Virus record (IMG/VR): IMGVR_UViG_3300025769_000319
Location: 1-37,975 of that record
Length of the DNA: 37,975 nt
DNA from: a virus
Strand: one strand, 5' to 3'
The position numbers and the translations under genes were made by a program. Below, one piece after another: positions 21,499-30,783 of this stretch (positions within the stretch are counted from its first letter, which is position 1; each line of letters opens with the position of its first letter). The notes below the pieces were generated by a model. That model searched no databases. It saw nothing but the letters and a program-made list of their open reading frames with translations, and was not told the origin of the DNA.

Positions 21499-23310
21499 AT
21501 GGTAAGTTATAAAACAGCAAATTCGGTAAGCACTCCTGTACCGACAAAAAGTTTAGTTAGTTTTAAGAATAGTAATCTAGAAAGATTTTACTCTGAGTTT
21601 TCTAATGCCGATAAAAAAGATGTTTATTCTTTCTTTATAGGAGGAACATCTACCAGCACAGAAAATAATACCATAGCAGGTAAAAGAATTTGGGGCGATG
21701 TCTCTTTAATTAGAAATATAGGAAGGGATGAGGTTCATCCTGTCACCGAGAGAATAAATTACGAAACCGGAAAGGTATATGATCCATTTTTAGCAAGCGG
21801 AAATGCAGCAGACGATCAATATTATGTCTATAATAACCAGAATGGATTTGTTTATCTTTGTATCTCTAGTAACGCAAAAAACAGAAAAGATTTATTCAGA
21901 CAGAGTAATTCTACAAAAACACCCGTTCACACTGAGGGGTATAGAACATACAGTGATGGATATACCTGGCTTCCTCTTTATAAAATAGATGATAAAATTG
22001 CAAGATTCGTGACAGAATCTTATATTCCAGTTGCAAACGCAACGATCGATTATCAAGAGTTTAGTAATACAGTTGGTCTTGAAAATAGATATGATTCTAT
22101 ATGTGGCTTATCAGGTGCCTCTGGTGGAACTGGATCTTGTTGCACATATGCAAAAGAAAAAGAACAAAAATGGCCAAACAATGGAACATATGCAGTTGGT
22201 GATTTTGTAGATTGTATTTGTGATGTTCCCAATTGTTTTACCTGTCAAATTTATGGCGAAAAACTAAATCGAGATGTGGTGTTTATTGCCGGTACGGGAG
22301 GTTGCAGTGGATGTGCTTCCTCCATTACAGTTTTAGATAATACAACAAAAATTAAAAACTCTAATCCAAATGTAAACACAAATGATAATTATCAGGTTAA
22401 AATTAAAGAAGATGGATCAAGAAATAATGGACAAATTGTTTCCGCATTCATAGATTTTAGTGGAATTTCTCTCAGCAATCGTGAGGTAAAAGTTCCATCG
22501 GCCAAAGTTGTAGTTGGAAGTGAAACCGGATATAACGCAGATATTAACCTGATCACTTATCTTGGTTCGGATAAGAAATATTACGCCGACGGCATAGAAA
22601 TTAAAAATAGAGGTAAAAACTACAGCGAAGATTATGTTTTAAGTATTCCTGATGCAGCAACAAATACCATAGAAACTTTACTTACAAATGCAATTGATTT
22701 AAGTTTGGACGATGTTGAAGATAATATTGAAGACGATCCAAGAAAATTATTGAATGTATCTAAACTTTTATTCAATATTGCGATAAAAGATTCTGAAATC
22801 AGTTCTGTTATTGATCAAAAATCATTTACCCGATATGGTATAATTAAGAATGTTCTAAACACTGACGAAACGATTTTTGCGAAAACCAAAAATATTTCCG
22901 AGAAGAGTACAAATTCAAATCTTACTTCAATTAGAATAAGAAAGAAAGATAATACTACTATTACAACCGATGAATTTATTCCAGTCGCTAATAGTGTATT
23001 TGCAACATCCACTGGTGCTGTAAAAGGAACCGTTACTTCGTTCGAAAGAGATGCAAGTTTCACCAACCGAGCAGATGTTTCGATCGCAACACCAAACCCA
23101 AATTCATTTACAGTCGGTAGCAGTTTTACTGTCACAACAGCGGGTGGAGGTACTGAGACATTCTTGATAACGAATGCAACACTTCCAGTAATTAAACCAA
23201 ACAGCGGAAGTCTTCTTTTTAGTAATTCTGCCCAAATAGATATACCAACAGATGCAAGCAGTAATCGTCCAACTAGAAACTTTAGATTTATATTTTTGCT
23301 AGATCAATAG
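21499..23310 (+). CDS. 8: gp8-like baseplate wedge protein with Cys-rich insertion
   Basis: A 603-aa protein. Residues about 40-180 resemble T4 gp8: YSFFIGG, KRIWGDVSLIRNIGRDEVHP, YETGKVYDPF, QYYVYNNQNGFVYLCISSNA and YRTYSDGYTWLPLYKI (gp8 has a matching 'dGYTW-x-YMY-x-I'). Gp8 links gp7 and gp10 in the wedge. Residues about 197-275 hold an insertion with roughly a dozen cysteines (GSCCTYA, CICDVPNCFTC, GGCSGCAS). The C-terminal half is beta-rich. It is preceded by a 28-nt gap (AGGAAATAT before ATG 21499) and followed by a gene starting with TTG. Confidence 0.7.
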   Translation: MVSYKTANSVSTPVPTKSLVSFKNSNLERFYSEFSNADKKDVYSFFIGGTSTSTENNTIAGKRIWGDVSLIRNIGRDEVHPVTERINYETGKVYDPFLASGNAADDQYYVYNNQNGFVYLCISSNAKNRKDLFRQSNSTKTPVHTEGYRTYSDGYTWLPLYKIDDKIARFVTESYIPVANATIDYQEFSNTVGLENRYDSICGLSGASGGTGSCCTYAKEKEQKWPNNGTYAVGDFVDCICDVPNCFTCQIYGEKLNRDVVFIAGTGGCSGCASSITVLDNTTKIKNSNPNVNTNDNYQVKIKEDGSRNNGQIVSAFIDFSGISLSNREVKVPSAKVVVGSETGYNADINLITYLGSDKKYYADGIEIKNRGKNYSEDYVLSIPDAATNTIETLLTNAIDLSLDDVEDNIEDDPRKLLNVSKLLFNIAIKDSEISSVIDQKSFTRYGIIKNVLNTDETIFAKTKNISEKSTNSNLTSIRIRKKDNTTITTDEFIPVANSVFATSTGAVKGTVTSFERDASFTNRADVSIATPNPNSFTVGSSFTVTTAGGGTETFLITNATLPVIKPNSGSLLFSNSAQIDIPTDASSNRPTRNFRFIFLLDQ

Positions 23311-23320
23311 GAGAAATCAA

Positions 23321-24019
23321 TTGTCATTCAGCCCATTCGACGAAAATCAAAATTTACCATTCACTGAGTCTCCATATTATAGTAGATTATTCTCTGAGTA
23401 TTTCAGCAGCAATACTACACTTCTTAGAAACTATGTTGGAGTTGCTTTTAAGCCTGGTTATGCTCTTCAAGCATCAGAATTAAATGAAATACAAGAAATG
23501 ATGTATGTTCATAGCACTCTGACAACTACAATGATTTCAAATTGGATAAATTCTAATACGATGAACCCACCAGAGGGAATTCAAGTTAATGGACCAGGGT
23601 GGGATGGTGCTACACCTCTCTCTCCTGATTTGATTACAAGAAACAATAATCAAATTACTGCCAATCCGGGATGGTATCTTGTACGAGAACCAAACACCAA
23701 TCTAAAACATTGGGTTTATATACCGCTTATTCCTCCTCTGAATATACCAGCAGATACTACGGGAACTGTAGGATTTAATGTAACAACTTTAAAAGTTGGT
23801 CCAAATTCTGATCCAAATTTATATGATAATTCTTCCGGAGATTCTGATTTTAACGCAGAGGGAGCGGACAGATATATAGTCGCTGTTCTTGGATGGTCTG
23901 CGACTTTTTCTGAAGGAACAATTAATGGAGGAGAAGCACAATCAACAGATGAATTTGCTCCTCTGTTTACCGTAGATTCTTCAAATACTTATCGATTTAT
24001 GAATGGATTACTTTTTTGA
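23321..24019 (+). CDS. baseplate/fibre-connector structural protein
   Basis: A 232-aa protein with a TTG start at 23321 preceded by AGGAGA (23309-23314); no earlier ATG fits. The N-terminal stretch YYSRLFSEYF-x9-YVGVAFKPGYALQASELNEI is a motif I recall from phage tail structural proteins ('...KPG-x-ALQA-x-ELNE-x-Q'), where it anchors fibre or wedge components. The rest is beta-rich, with GWYLVREPNTNLKHWVYIPL and RYIVAVLGWSATF. It is in the position of T4 gp9/gp10 and may attach the following fibre genes to the baseplate. Confidence 0.55.
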   Translation: MSFSPFDENQNLPFTESPYYSRLFSEYFSSNTTLLRNYVGVAFKPGYALQASELNEIQEMMYVHSTLTTTMISNWINSNTMNPPEGIQVNGPGWDGATPLSPDLITRNNNQITANPGWYLVREPNTNLKHWVYIPLIPPLNIPADTTGTVGFNVTTLKVGPNSDPNLYDNSSGDSDFNAEGADRYIVAVLGWSATFSEGTINGGEAQSTDEFAPLFTVDSSNTYRFMNGLLF

Positions 24020-24050
24020 TCGTAATACATAGAACTAGAGGAAACAAACA

Positions 24051-26648
24051 ATGGGCGTAGAAGACAATTTATTTCAAATAAGTTCTTTGGATCAAGGTGA
24101 TACCTTTTATGATTGGTTTAATAAAACCAATAATGAAATAATTGCTAAATTGAACAACATCAAAGTTTTTGATGGTCTTTCTGGTGATGGTATTGATGTT
24201 CTAGTTGGTACTACAGCGTCAGGAGAAGGTGCTTCTGCTGGAGATATTTTAGTTTCTATTAGTGATTCTATAAGCAAAGGTGTAACCTTTCAGGGTGATG
24301 TAACTATAAATGGGATTCTAAACTACACATCCGCGCTCAATCTTCCGACTGGTTTAAGAATGTATGCAGGAGAAAGTGGTGGAACTGCTGGCTTTACTTT
24401 CGGTAATGCGGTTAGATCTATTCCATTCGACGGAAATGTCCCCGGAGGAACATATGGAATTGGTTTAACTCTTGCAGATTCTTCTAGTGGTACAAATGCG
24501 GAAGTTGTTGGTCTAGTTTCCTCTGTTGGATCAAATTATGTTGATGTTATTGTTAATGGTAACTTGGAATTAAGTGACTGGAGCGGATCTCTCGACACTG
24601 GAAATACTCTTACAAACTGCGTTTACTTCCTTTCTACGACGAAAGGAAAAATAACAAAAACAGAACCAAATATCGCAGGACTTGTTTCAAAGCCTGTTTT
24701 GCTCGGACTATCGGGTGATCGAGGAAGTGTTCTTCATTATAGAGGACAACTCTTAGGAGAAAGTTCTGGGGTGTCTGGTGCGAGTGCTGGTGCTATTGCA
24801 GTTAACAGCGCAATCATTGATTTGTCATACGGACTTGATGGATTTACTCTAGGTACAACACAGTTAAGAGTGGGATCAGCAATATCAAAAACACGATCAA
24901 CGGCTATTACTCCAAATCGACTCGATGTAATGGACACAGAATATACAGATCCATCGACTTTTGTTGCAAGTAATCTAGCGCCAAGTGCTACAGCCGCAGT
25001 TCGTGAAATATATGGAGGATACTATCTAACATCTGCAAACGATCCTGACATTCCTCCTATGAGTCCTCCAGACTTTAAGAATAGTGCAAACTCATGGAAA
25101 CCTTCTATAAATGATTTCGTCGGTTTCATTAAAAGTTTCCCTGGCGGTGAAGATGGTACATTAGTAGAAATCACTTTATCTGGAGTATTTTATCCACAAG
25201 ATGGTAATATGGCTGGAATTATAACTGGAGTAAATACTAATCCCGGCAATGGCGCTAACGCCGCCATTTATGTCACCCCATCAAATTATTATGTTGCTCC
25301 CACCTCAGATCCGGTGTTCGGTCCTGTTGCATATAAAGACAGTGCAGGGCAAATCACAAGATTGCAAACATCATTTCAAGTTGGGATCCCTCTATCAGGC
25401 TCGTTCCCCGGAGATCCAGTTTTGCTTTCTACAAATCTGTCTCGTGTTGACAGACCCGGAAATGACTCCGGTGATGGCTCAGATCCTCGCGGTGAATTTG
25501 GCCAAGATGGTCCCTCCTTTAACGAAGCAGAGAATGGAGCGATGACATTCTGGCAAAGAGGAGTTTTAGATAAAACTGCAAATACAGCAGATGATGGGTG
25601 GTATTTTGCTGACTCATGGAAAGTAATGAATGGTATTCGACCAACGAATAGTTCTGCAACAGGAACATTCAGAATTGAAAGAAAAGAATTCGATTTGGCA
25701 CAAACCGAAGTTCTTGGTTCGCCCGAGTATTATACTCGATATACATCTACTTTAAGTGGAGTGACTGGTACAACTGGTGGAGCCACAGGAGGTTCAACTG
25801 GATCAACTGGCCCTGATTCTGATTTCTTGCGATTAGAAAATGTAATACCTGATTCTCAAGTTGCATCGAACACTCCGTATATTTTAAGTTTCTACGCAAA
25901 GGCCCAAAACTCATCAACTCCCATCAATATAAGTTATAATCAATACTTCCTTGATGGATCAAGAACAGGCACTGCGTTTAATGAAAAGAAATTAGGAACA
26001 ATTTCTCTTGGAACTTCCTGGCAAAGATATAAAGTGGCACTTCAGGGTGTTGAACCGGGAGGCACTAAGGTTCAAGGTGATCATTATGCATCAATTGGAT
26101 TTGATCTGATTGAAGCTTCTGGGTTTGTTGATCTTGCGCAAGTTATACTTGAAAAGGGTAATTATGCGAGCAAACCAACAGCAATTGATTATAACACAGA
26201 GTTAAATCGACTAAAGAGAAGATATCAAAAATCATACGATGTGGAGGTTGCGCCCCAAACTGCAACAATGACCAATCCTCTTCGATCTGATATTACTCCC
26301 GTCGTTTTCCAAAATGATGTAACAAACACTCACTACCAAAAGTTTGATGTTAGCACAAGAAAAGTTCCATCTGTTCAATTCTTCTCTCCTAGTTCTGGAA
26401 CTCTTGGAGATGCACTAAACTTAAGCGCAACTAATTCGTATGAAGCACTTGATCTAAGAAAAACATCTGGTAGTAAAAATGTTAAAGGAAATACTCGAAC
26501 TGCAATTACAGGAAATCCAACTATATCAAGTGAAGTATCTAAAGATGGATTCGTTTTAGATCTTCTTGGTGGTGTACTAGAGGGCGATAAGATTGCAGTT
26601 CATTATGTTGCAGATGCAGATATTAACAAGAACTTTAAGAGGACATAA
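24051..26648 (+). CDS. large tail fibre protein with jelly-roll module
   Basis: An 865-aa protein. The N-terminus has DTFYDWFNKTNNEIIAKLN (17-35), a common attachment motif of tail fibres. Residues about 110-240 form a repeated beta module (NAEVVGLVSSV, CVYFLSTTKGKI, SKPVLLG) shared with the next gene. Around residues 490-720 is a carbohydrate-binding-like jelly roll (ENGAMTFWQRGVLDK, DGWYFADSWKV, PYILSFYAKAQNS, SWQRYKVALQGVEPG, VDLAQVILEKGNYAS), frequent in phage fibre tips. A Gly/Thr/Ser-rich (TGGATGGSTGSTG) loop lies inside it. Good ribosome site (AGAGGAAA) before ATG 24051. Expected role: host surface recognition. Confidence 0.75.
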   Translation: MGVEDNLFQISSLDQGDTFYDWFNKTNNEIIAKLNNIKVFDGLSGDGIDVLVGTTASGEGASAGDILVSISDSISKGVTFQGDVTINGILNYTSALNLPTGLRMYAGESGGTAGFTFGNAVRSIPFDGNVPGGTYGIGLTLADSSSGTNAEVVGLVSSVGSNYVDVIVNGNLELSDWSGSLDTGNTLTNCVYFLSTTKGKITKTEPNIAGLVSKPVLLGLSGDRGSVLHYRGQLLGESSGVSGASAGAIAVNSAIIDLSYGLDGFTLGTTQLRVGSAISKTRSTAITPNRLDVMDTEYTDPSTFVASNLAPSATAAVREIYGGYYLTSANDPDIPPMSPPDFKNSANSWKPSINDFVGFIKSFPGGEDGTLVEITLSGVFYPQDGNMAGIITGVNTNPGNGANAAIYVTPSNYYVAPTSDPVFGPVAYKDSAGQITRLQTSFQVGIPLSGSFPGDPVLLSTNLSRVDRPGNDSGDGSDPRGEFGQDGPSFNEAENGAMTFWQRGVLDKTANTADDGWYFADSWKVMNGIRPTNSSATGTFRIERKEFDLAQTEVLGSPEYYTRYTSTLSGVTGTTGGATGGSTGSTGPDSDFLRLENVIPDSQVASNTPYILSFYAKAQNSSTPINISYNQYFLDGSRTGTAFNEKKLGTISLGTSWQRYKVALQGVEPGGTKVQGDHYASIGFDLIEASGFVDLAQVILEKGNYASKPTAIDYNTELNRLKRRYQKSYDVEVAPQTATMTNPLRSDITPVVFQNDVTNTHYQKFDVSTRKVPSVQFFSPSSGTLGDALNLSATNSYEALDLRKTSGSKNVKGNTRTAITGNPTISSEVSKDGFVLDLLGGVLEGDKIAVHYVADADINKNFKRT

Positions 26649-26650
26649 GA

Positions 26651-27856
26651 ATGAGCTGTAGCGCAAGTTCCAATTTACAGGGTAACAGTGTTACTCAAAA
26701 CCCAAACGGTATTCCTTCTAGACTAGTTTTAAATTTAGATGCTACTTCCGATTTTTACACTCTGGATGCAGGTATTACAAACGGAGATGCGATTAGATTT
26801 CAGCCTACTCCATTTGGAACAACTGGAACATATCGAAGATCTCAAGGAAATAACAACGAAAATGCTGAAGTAGTTGGTGTAGTTGAAGCAATTGATACTA
26901 ATGGAAATTTGACTGTTGTTCTTCGTGGAACCATAAACCACCCCCAAACTAATTTCGAATACAATCAGGATAGTTTTGGATCTACTTTAGGCGCATCTGG
27001 TGGGAATGATATTTTCTTCCTAAGTGATGGAGTTTCTGGTGGATTTATGAATCTAGCACCAACAGAGCCTGGAACGATCGCAAAACCAGTACTACAAAGA
27101 ATATCAGACTCTGCTGGATCTTATAACTTCCAAGTTTTAAATTATATCGGATATCAAATAGGTGGAGATTTAGTTGCAGAGACACAGAGTGCCTTACCTA
27201 TTGGATCCTTCATAAAAGTTCCAAGATCATCTATAGTGCCAAATGGATGGGTGGAAACCTCAACATCCACAAGCACCCCATTAGATTTAGATGTAATATT
27301 ATATCCTGATTATTATGCGTTTGCAGGTAAATCTTTTGGTTTTATACAAACTCTGCAATTAACAGGAATCACAGTCACATCTACGCTTGTCGGGGCAACC
27401 ATAACACAAAAAACACCGCAGGGTATAGTTTATACAACTGGAATTATTAAATCAGTCCAAGGCGGCAGTTCAGTTAAAGTTCAAATGTCGATAAATGCGC
27501 AAGAATTTATATCTGATACCACTTATCCCGTTTCAGTAGTTCTTTCTTCGCCCGGCCAACCACTAACCGGAACAATCAGATCATCAACAATAACTTCAGT
27601 TATGGTTCCAACTGTTGTTGATAACAGTCCAATTGTTTTCAATATATTTAACACTGATATAACTCCTCCTTTCAAAACATTAGTTAAAGTGAGGGATGTT
27701 GTTGGAGTTAGTATTCCAAGAAATGTTACAGTAGAAGACATGACTGTTTTATCTGAATTAATTTTAGGTAATACATATTCTAATGTTTCATCAACATTAG
27801 ACAATATAATTTCTAGAATAGAAACATTGGAAAATACTATTAACGGAGCATCTTAG
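26651..27856 (+). CDS. tail fibre-associated structural protein
   Basis: A 401-aa protein. Residues about 20-170 share a beta module with the preceding fibre (NAEVVGVVEAI, IFFLSDGVSGGFMN, AKPVLQRI, LNYIGYQIGGD), indicating duplication. The middle (GSFIKVPRSSIVPNGWVETS) resembles short phage collar-type domains. The C-terminal 50 residues look helical and may be a coiled-coil trimer (LSELILGN, then LDNIISRIETLENTI). It begins 2 nt after the preceding stop, and its final base is shared with the GTG start of the next gene. Confidence 0.65.
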   Translation: MSCSASSNLQGNSVTQNPNGIPSRLVLNLDATSDFYTLDAGITNGDAIRFQPTPFGTTGTYRRSQGNNNENAEVVGVVEAIDTNGNLTVVLRGTINHPQTNFEYNQDSFGSTLGASGGNDIFFLSDGVSGGFMNLAPTEPGTIAKPVLQRISDSAGSYNFQVLNYIGYQIGGDLVAETQSALPIGSFIKVPRSSIVPNGWVETSTSTSTPLDLDVILYPDYYAFAGKSFGFIQTLQLTGITVTSTLVGATITQKTPQGIVYTTGIIKSVQGGSSVKVQMSINAQEFISDTTYPVSVVLSSPGQPLTGTIRSSTITSVMVPTVVDNSPIVFNIFNTDITPPFKTLVKVRDVVGVSIPRNVTVEDMTVLSELILGNTYSNVSSTLDNIISRIETLENTINGAS

Positions 27857-30783
27857 TGATTTACGGTAGCAGTAGAATATCCATATTAGGTGCTACCGCT
27901 GCAACTGGACCCACTGGAAACACCGGACCTACTGGACCGACTGGTAACACGGGTTCAGGAGTAGTCGGTCCAACGGGTAATACCGGAATAGATATAACTT
28001 CGATAGACAATTTAAATAATGCGGGTATTCTTGGTACGACATTCAGTGATGGAACTTTTGTACTCAGTTCTTTTGTTATAAAAGGACCTACTGGCACTGC
28101 ACGAATAGGAATTACGGGTGATAATAAGGGAACCGGGATTACCCTTCTTTCATCCGCTGGTGTTGATTATTCTGGATTAACTCTTCGAAGCATTAAAGGT
28201 AACACTTTAACCAGCGGTGATCTAGTTGATGTAACCCAAACAGATAAAGAAATTGTTGTTACTGTAGATGATTTTGGTGAGTTGGAAACTGGTTACTTAA
28301 ACTTAACAGGAGTAACATCACAAAATTCTCTAATCACATTTACTTCTTCTGGTGCAGGTGGAAATCCTGTATCCATCGATAATACCAACTATGATCCAAG
28401 CACCAAAACTCTTTCTTTCACGGTGAAGGACTATAGAGAAACAGCAAGAGAAATTACCTTATCTGGAATAACTTTGGACGGAGGAAACCAAGTTGAAGGT
28501 TTAGATGCTTACAGTTTTAGTATCAATCCAGAAGAAGCAAAACTTTTTAAGATAGATTTAAATGCAAAGGGTTGTGATCCCAGTTGTCCTGTTCTTTTCA
28601 ATATAGAATCACCAGCAAATGCCCAATATGGAAATTCTTTTACTCTTATCGTAAAAGGGGCAACAGGAACAACGCCTCTAACACAAAGATTTTCATCTAA
28701 TGTATCTTTCCCCTTTGATAAAGAACCATGTTTTAGTGGATCCACTGACATATTTAACTTCTTCTGGATTCCGAATCAATGGTATGGAAACTTAGTTAAG
28801 TGGGGTGATAATACTGAAACCGGCAACACTGCTTTCGGTTGCAATAATTTGGAACCATTTTCTTCGGGAACAAACAATCCTTTTAATCCAGGTCAACAGG
28901 GAGCAGTCGAAGCAACGGGTGCCTGCTGCGAAGGAAATGGTATATGCATCGAGTCTTCGATTAGTGGTTGCATTGGATTTTTTCATGGAGTCGGAACAAC
29001 TTGTGGTAACACAGGAAACACTGGAGAGGGAATTTGCAATCAAAGAGGACCTTGTTGCATATACAATGAAATCTACAATTCAACACAATGTAATTTATTA
29101 ACATGCGACGAGTGCTTAACTCTAAACAGTCAAGACGGAATCAAAACTACATTCGGAGGAAATGGTAAGTCTTGTAATGATATTTCATGCCCCTCTGCTG
29201 CGGTTGGTATTGGAGCGTGTTGTAATGGACTGGGCGTTTGCGAACAAAAGAATGAAGTTAACTGCATCAAAGATGGTGGTTTTTTCCGAGGTGTTGGAAT
29301 ATCTTGCTTAGACTATTTTGATGAAAACATTTGTTCTACTGGAACTGGTTCCTGCTGCTTGGGTAAAAATTCTTGTATAGATGGTCAACAATTTGACGAC
29401 TGTTTGGATGCAGGTGGACTTTATGCGGGGAATGGTTCAACATGTGCAGAATTAGTATGTCCAAATGTAAACAGTGTTTCATGCTTTGGTATTGTTGATA
29501 ATCAATTAGTGAAGCCTGGAGATTTATTTGCAGGTGGATTGGTTGTGGGAATATTCAATCCTTACTATGCAAAAGTTGCGGGTGCAGAAAAACAATTTGT
29601 AGGTCAAAGTACAACATACACGAATGAATGTGGTACTACCGGCCAATATATGAGCATGTCTGAAATTACTGCGGATATTTATAGAACACCATATGATCAT
29701 CATGGTTATGGTTTCGGAGCATCAGGTGAACAACAAGTTTCTTGTGCAGATATAAATTCCAATACGATGCCCGGGGAAAATGAAAGCAGACCTGATTCAT
29801 ACCTTATGGTTGTCTCTTTGGATCCAGTTGCAGTGGATGGAAACGGAGATTTGGTCACACCGGGTCGGGGAGTCACGCAGAATTTTGTGTGGTCAAATTA
29901 CGGCTCTTCGTGGGGTCCAACAATAAACTTACAAAATCCAAGAGCGCAGAATTATGGAATTTATGATGAAGAATACTCAGACATTGGAAGATATCTAGAG
30001 GGGTTCTGGACATCATCTATTGCCGTTGGTGGTGCAGCATGTGTGCTAGAACAAGGTTTGGTTTCTTCGTGTGCATATGCAAGATCACTCGGATCAGATT
30101 GGAATCTGAGAATCGCATCCATACCTCCAAGAAGTCCAAATGGTTTTTGGAGAAGAAATTGGGGACTGTTCAACACCATTCGAATGGTCAACGCGGACAA
30201 CGCAGAATATATTAATTTCAATTCAAGAGGAAACTTTGATTCTACTATATTCGGCCCATCAATCACAGGTGGAGATTACACCTCTGCCCGTGCAGTTAGA
30301 CTCTTGCCTGACGGATTAACATCAGAAATGCAGGGGATAACTGCAAATCCAGAAACTGTTTCTCCTTGGTATCTTCCTAGTCATGATGAATTAGGATTCC
30401 TTGCTTCGCATTGTTTGAGAGACGGAAACTCGCCGTATAGTTTTGATTTAAACAGTGAACTATTGATGAATGGAGGAACACCTTTCCTCGGATGGTATTG
30501 GTCTTCCACGGGTTCGTTTAACGGTAATACTGCGGGTGAAGGTAAAGCGGCATTCAGTGGAACCGTTGATGGACCTGGTAGTGTTGCATGGGCAATGAAG
30601 TTCCCTGAATCTGGTGCTTTGACAGATTTTAAATCTGCAAGGAAACATAGAACTAATAATAAATACAAGGTAAGACCTATCAGGCTAATAAGGTGTGATG
30701 GTCTTTATGGAACAACCGGATCTTCGCCCGATCTTCAACTAGACAAATCCTGGCTAGTTCCGCCAGTACTGAGAGATATCTAA
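27856..30783 (+). CDS. collagen-like, Cys-repeat fibre with Lcl-type C-terminal domain (1)
   Basis: A 975-aa protein with a GTG start overlapping the preceding stop (TAGTG). Order: MIYGSSR anchor; collagen-like Gly-X-Y tract (about 15-43, GPTGNTG units) from 27898; beta-rich middle (60-330) with GLTLRSIKGNTL and FNFFWIPNQWYGN; four GACC-type Cys repeats (about 355-535); then a C-terminal domain (about 540-970) with WYLPSHDELGFLASHC, YWSSTGSFN, AWAMKF and KVRPIRLIR. The last elements match the Lcl_C/DUF1566 domain of bacterial surface adhesins. Likely a trimeric fibre or receptor-binding protein. No membrane segment or signal peptide. Paralogous to the next two genes. Confidence 0.75.
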   Translation: MIYGSSRISILGATAATGPTGNTGPTGPTGNTGSGVVGPTGNTGIDITSIDNLNNAGILGTTFSDGTFVLSSFVIKGPTGTARIGITGDNKGTGITLLSSAGVDYSGLTLRSIKGNTLTSGDLVDVTQTDKEIVVTVDDFGELETGYLNLTGVTSQNSLITFTSSGAGGNPVSIDNTNYDPSTKTLSFTVKDYRETAREITLSGITLDGGNQVEGLDAYSFSINPEEAKLFKIDLNAKGCDPSCPVLFNIESPANAQYGNSFTLIVKGATGTTPLTQRFSSNVSFPFDKEPCFSGSTDIFNFFWIPNQWYGNLVKWGDNTETGNTAFGCNNLEPFSSGTNNPFNPGQQGAVEATGACCEGNGICIESSISGCIGFFHGVGTTCGNTGNTGEGICNQRGPCCIYNEIYNSTQCNLLTCDECLTLNSQDGIKTTFGGNGKSCNDISCPSAAVGIGACCNGLGVCEQKNEVNCIKDGGFFRGVGISCLDYFDENICSTGTGSCCLGKNSCIDGQQFDDCLDAGGLYAGNGSTCAELVCPNVNSVSCFGIVDNQLVKPGDLFAGGLVVGIFNPYYAKVAGAEKQFVGQSTTYTNECGTTGQYMSMSEITADIYRTPYDHHGYGFGASGEQQVSCADINSNTMPGENESRPDSYLMVVSLDPVAVDGNGDLVTPGRGVTQNFVWSNYGSSWGPTINLQNPRAQNYGIYDEEYSDIGRYLEGFWTSSIAVGGAACVLEQGLVSSCAYARSLGSDWNLRIASIPPRSPNGFWRRNWGLFNTIRMVNADNAEYINFNSRGNFDSTIFGPSITGGDYTSARAVRLLPDGLTSEMQGITANPETVSPWYLPSHDELGFLASHCLRDGNSPYSFDLNSELLMNGGTPFLGWYWSSTGSFNGNTAGEGKAAFSGTVDGPGSVAWAMKFPESGALTDFKSARKHRTNNKYKVRPIRLIRCDGLYGTTGSSPDLQLDKSWLVPPVLRDI

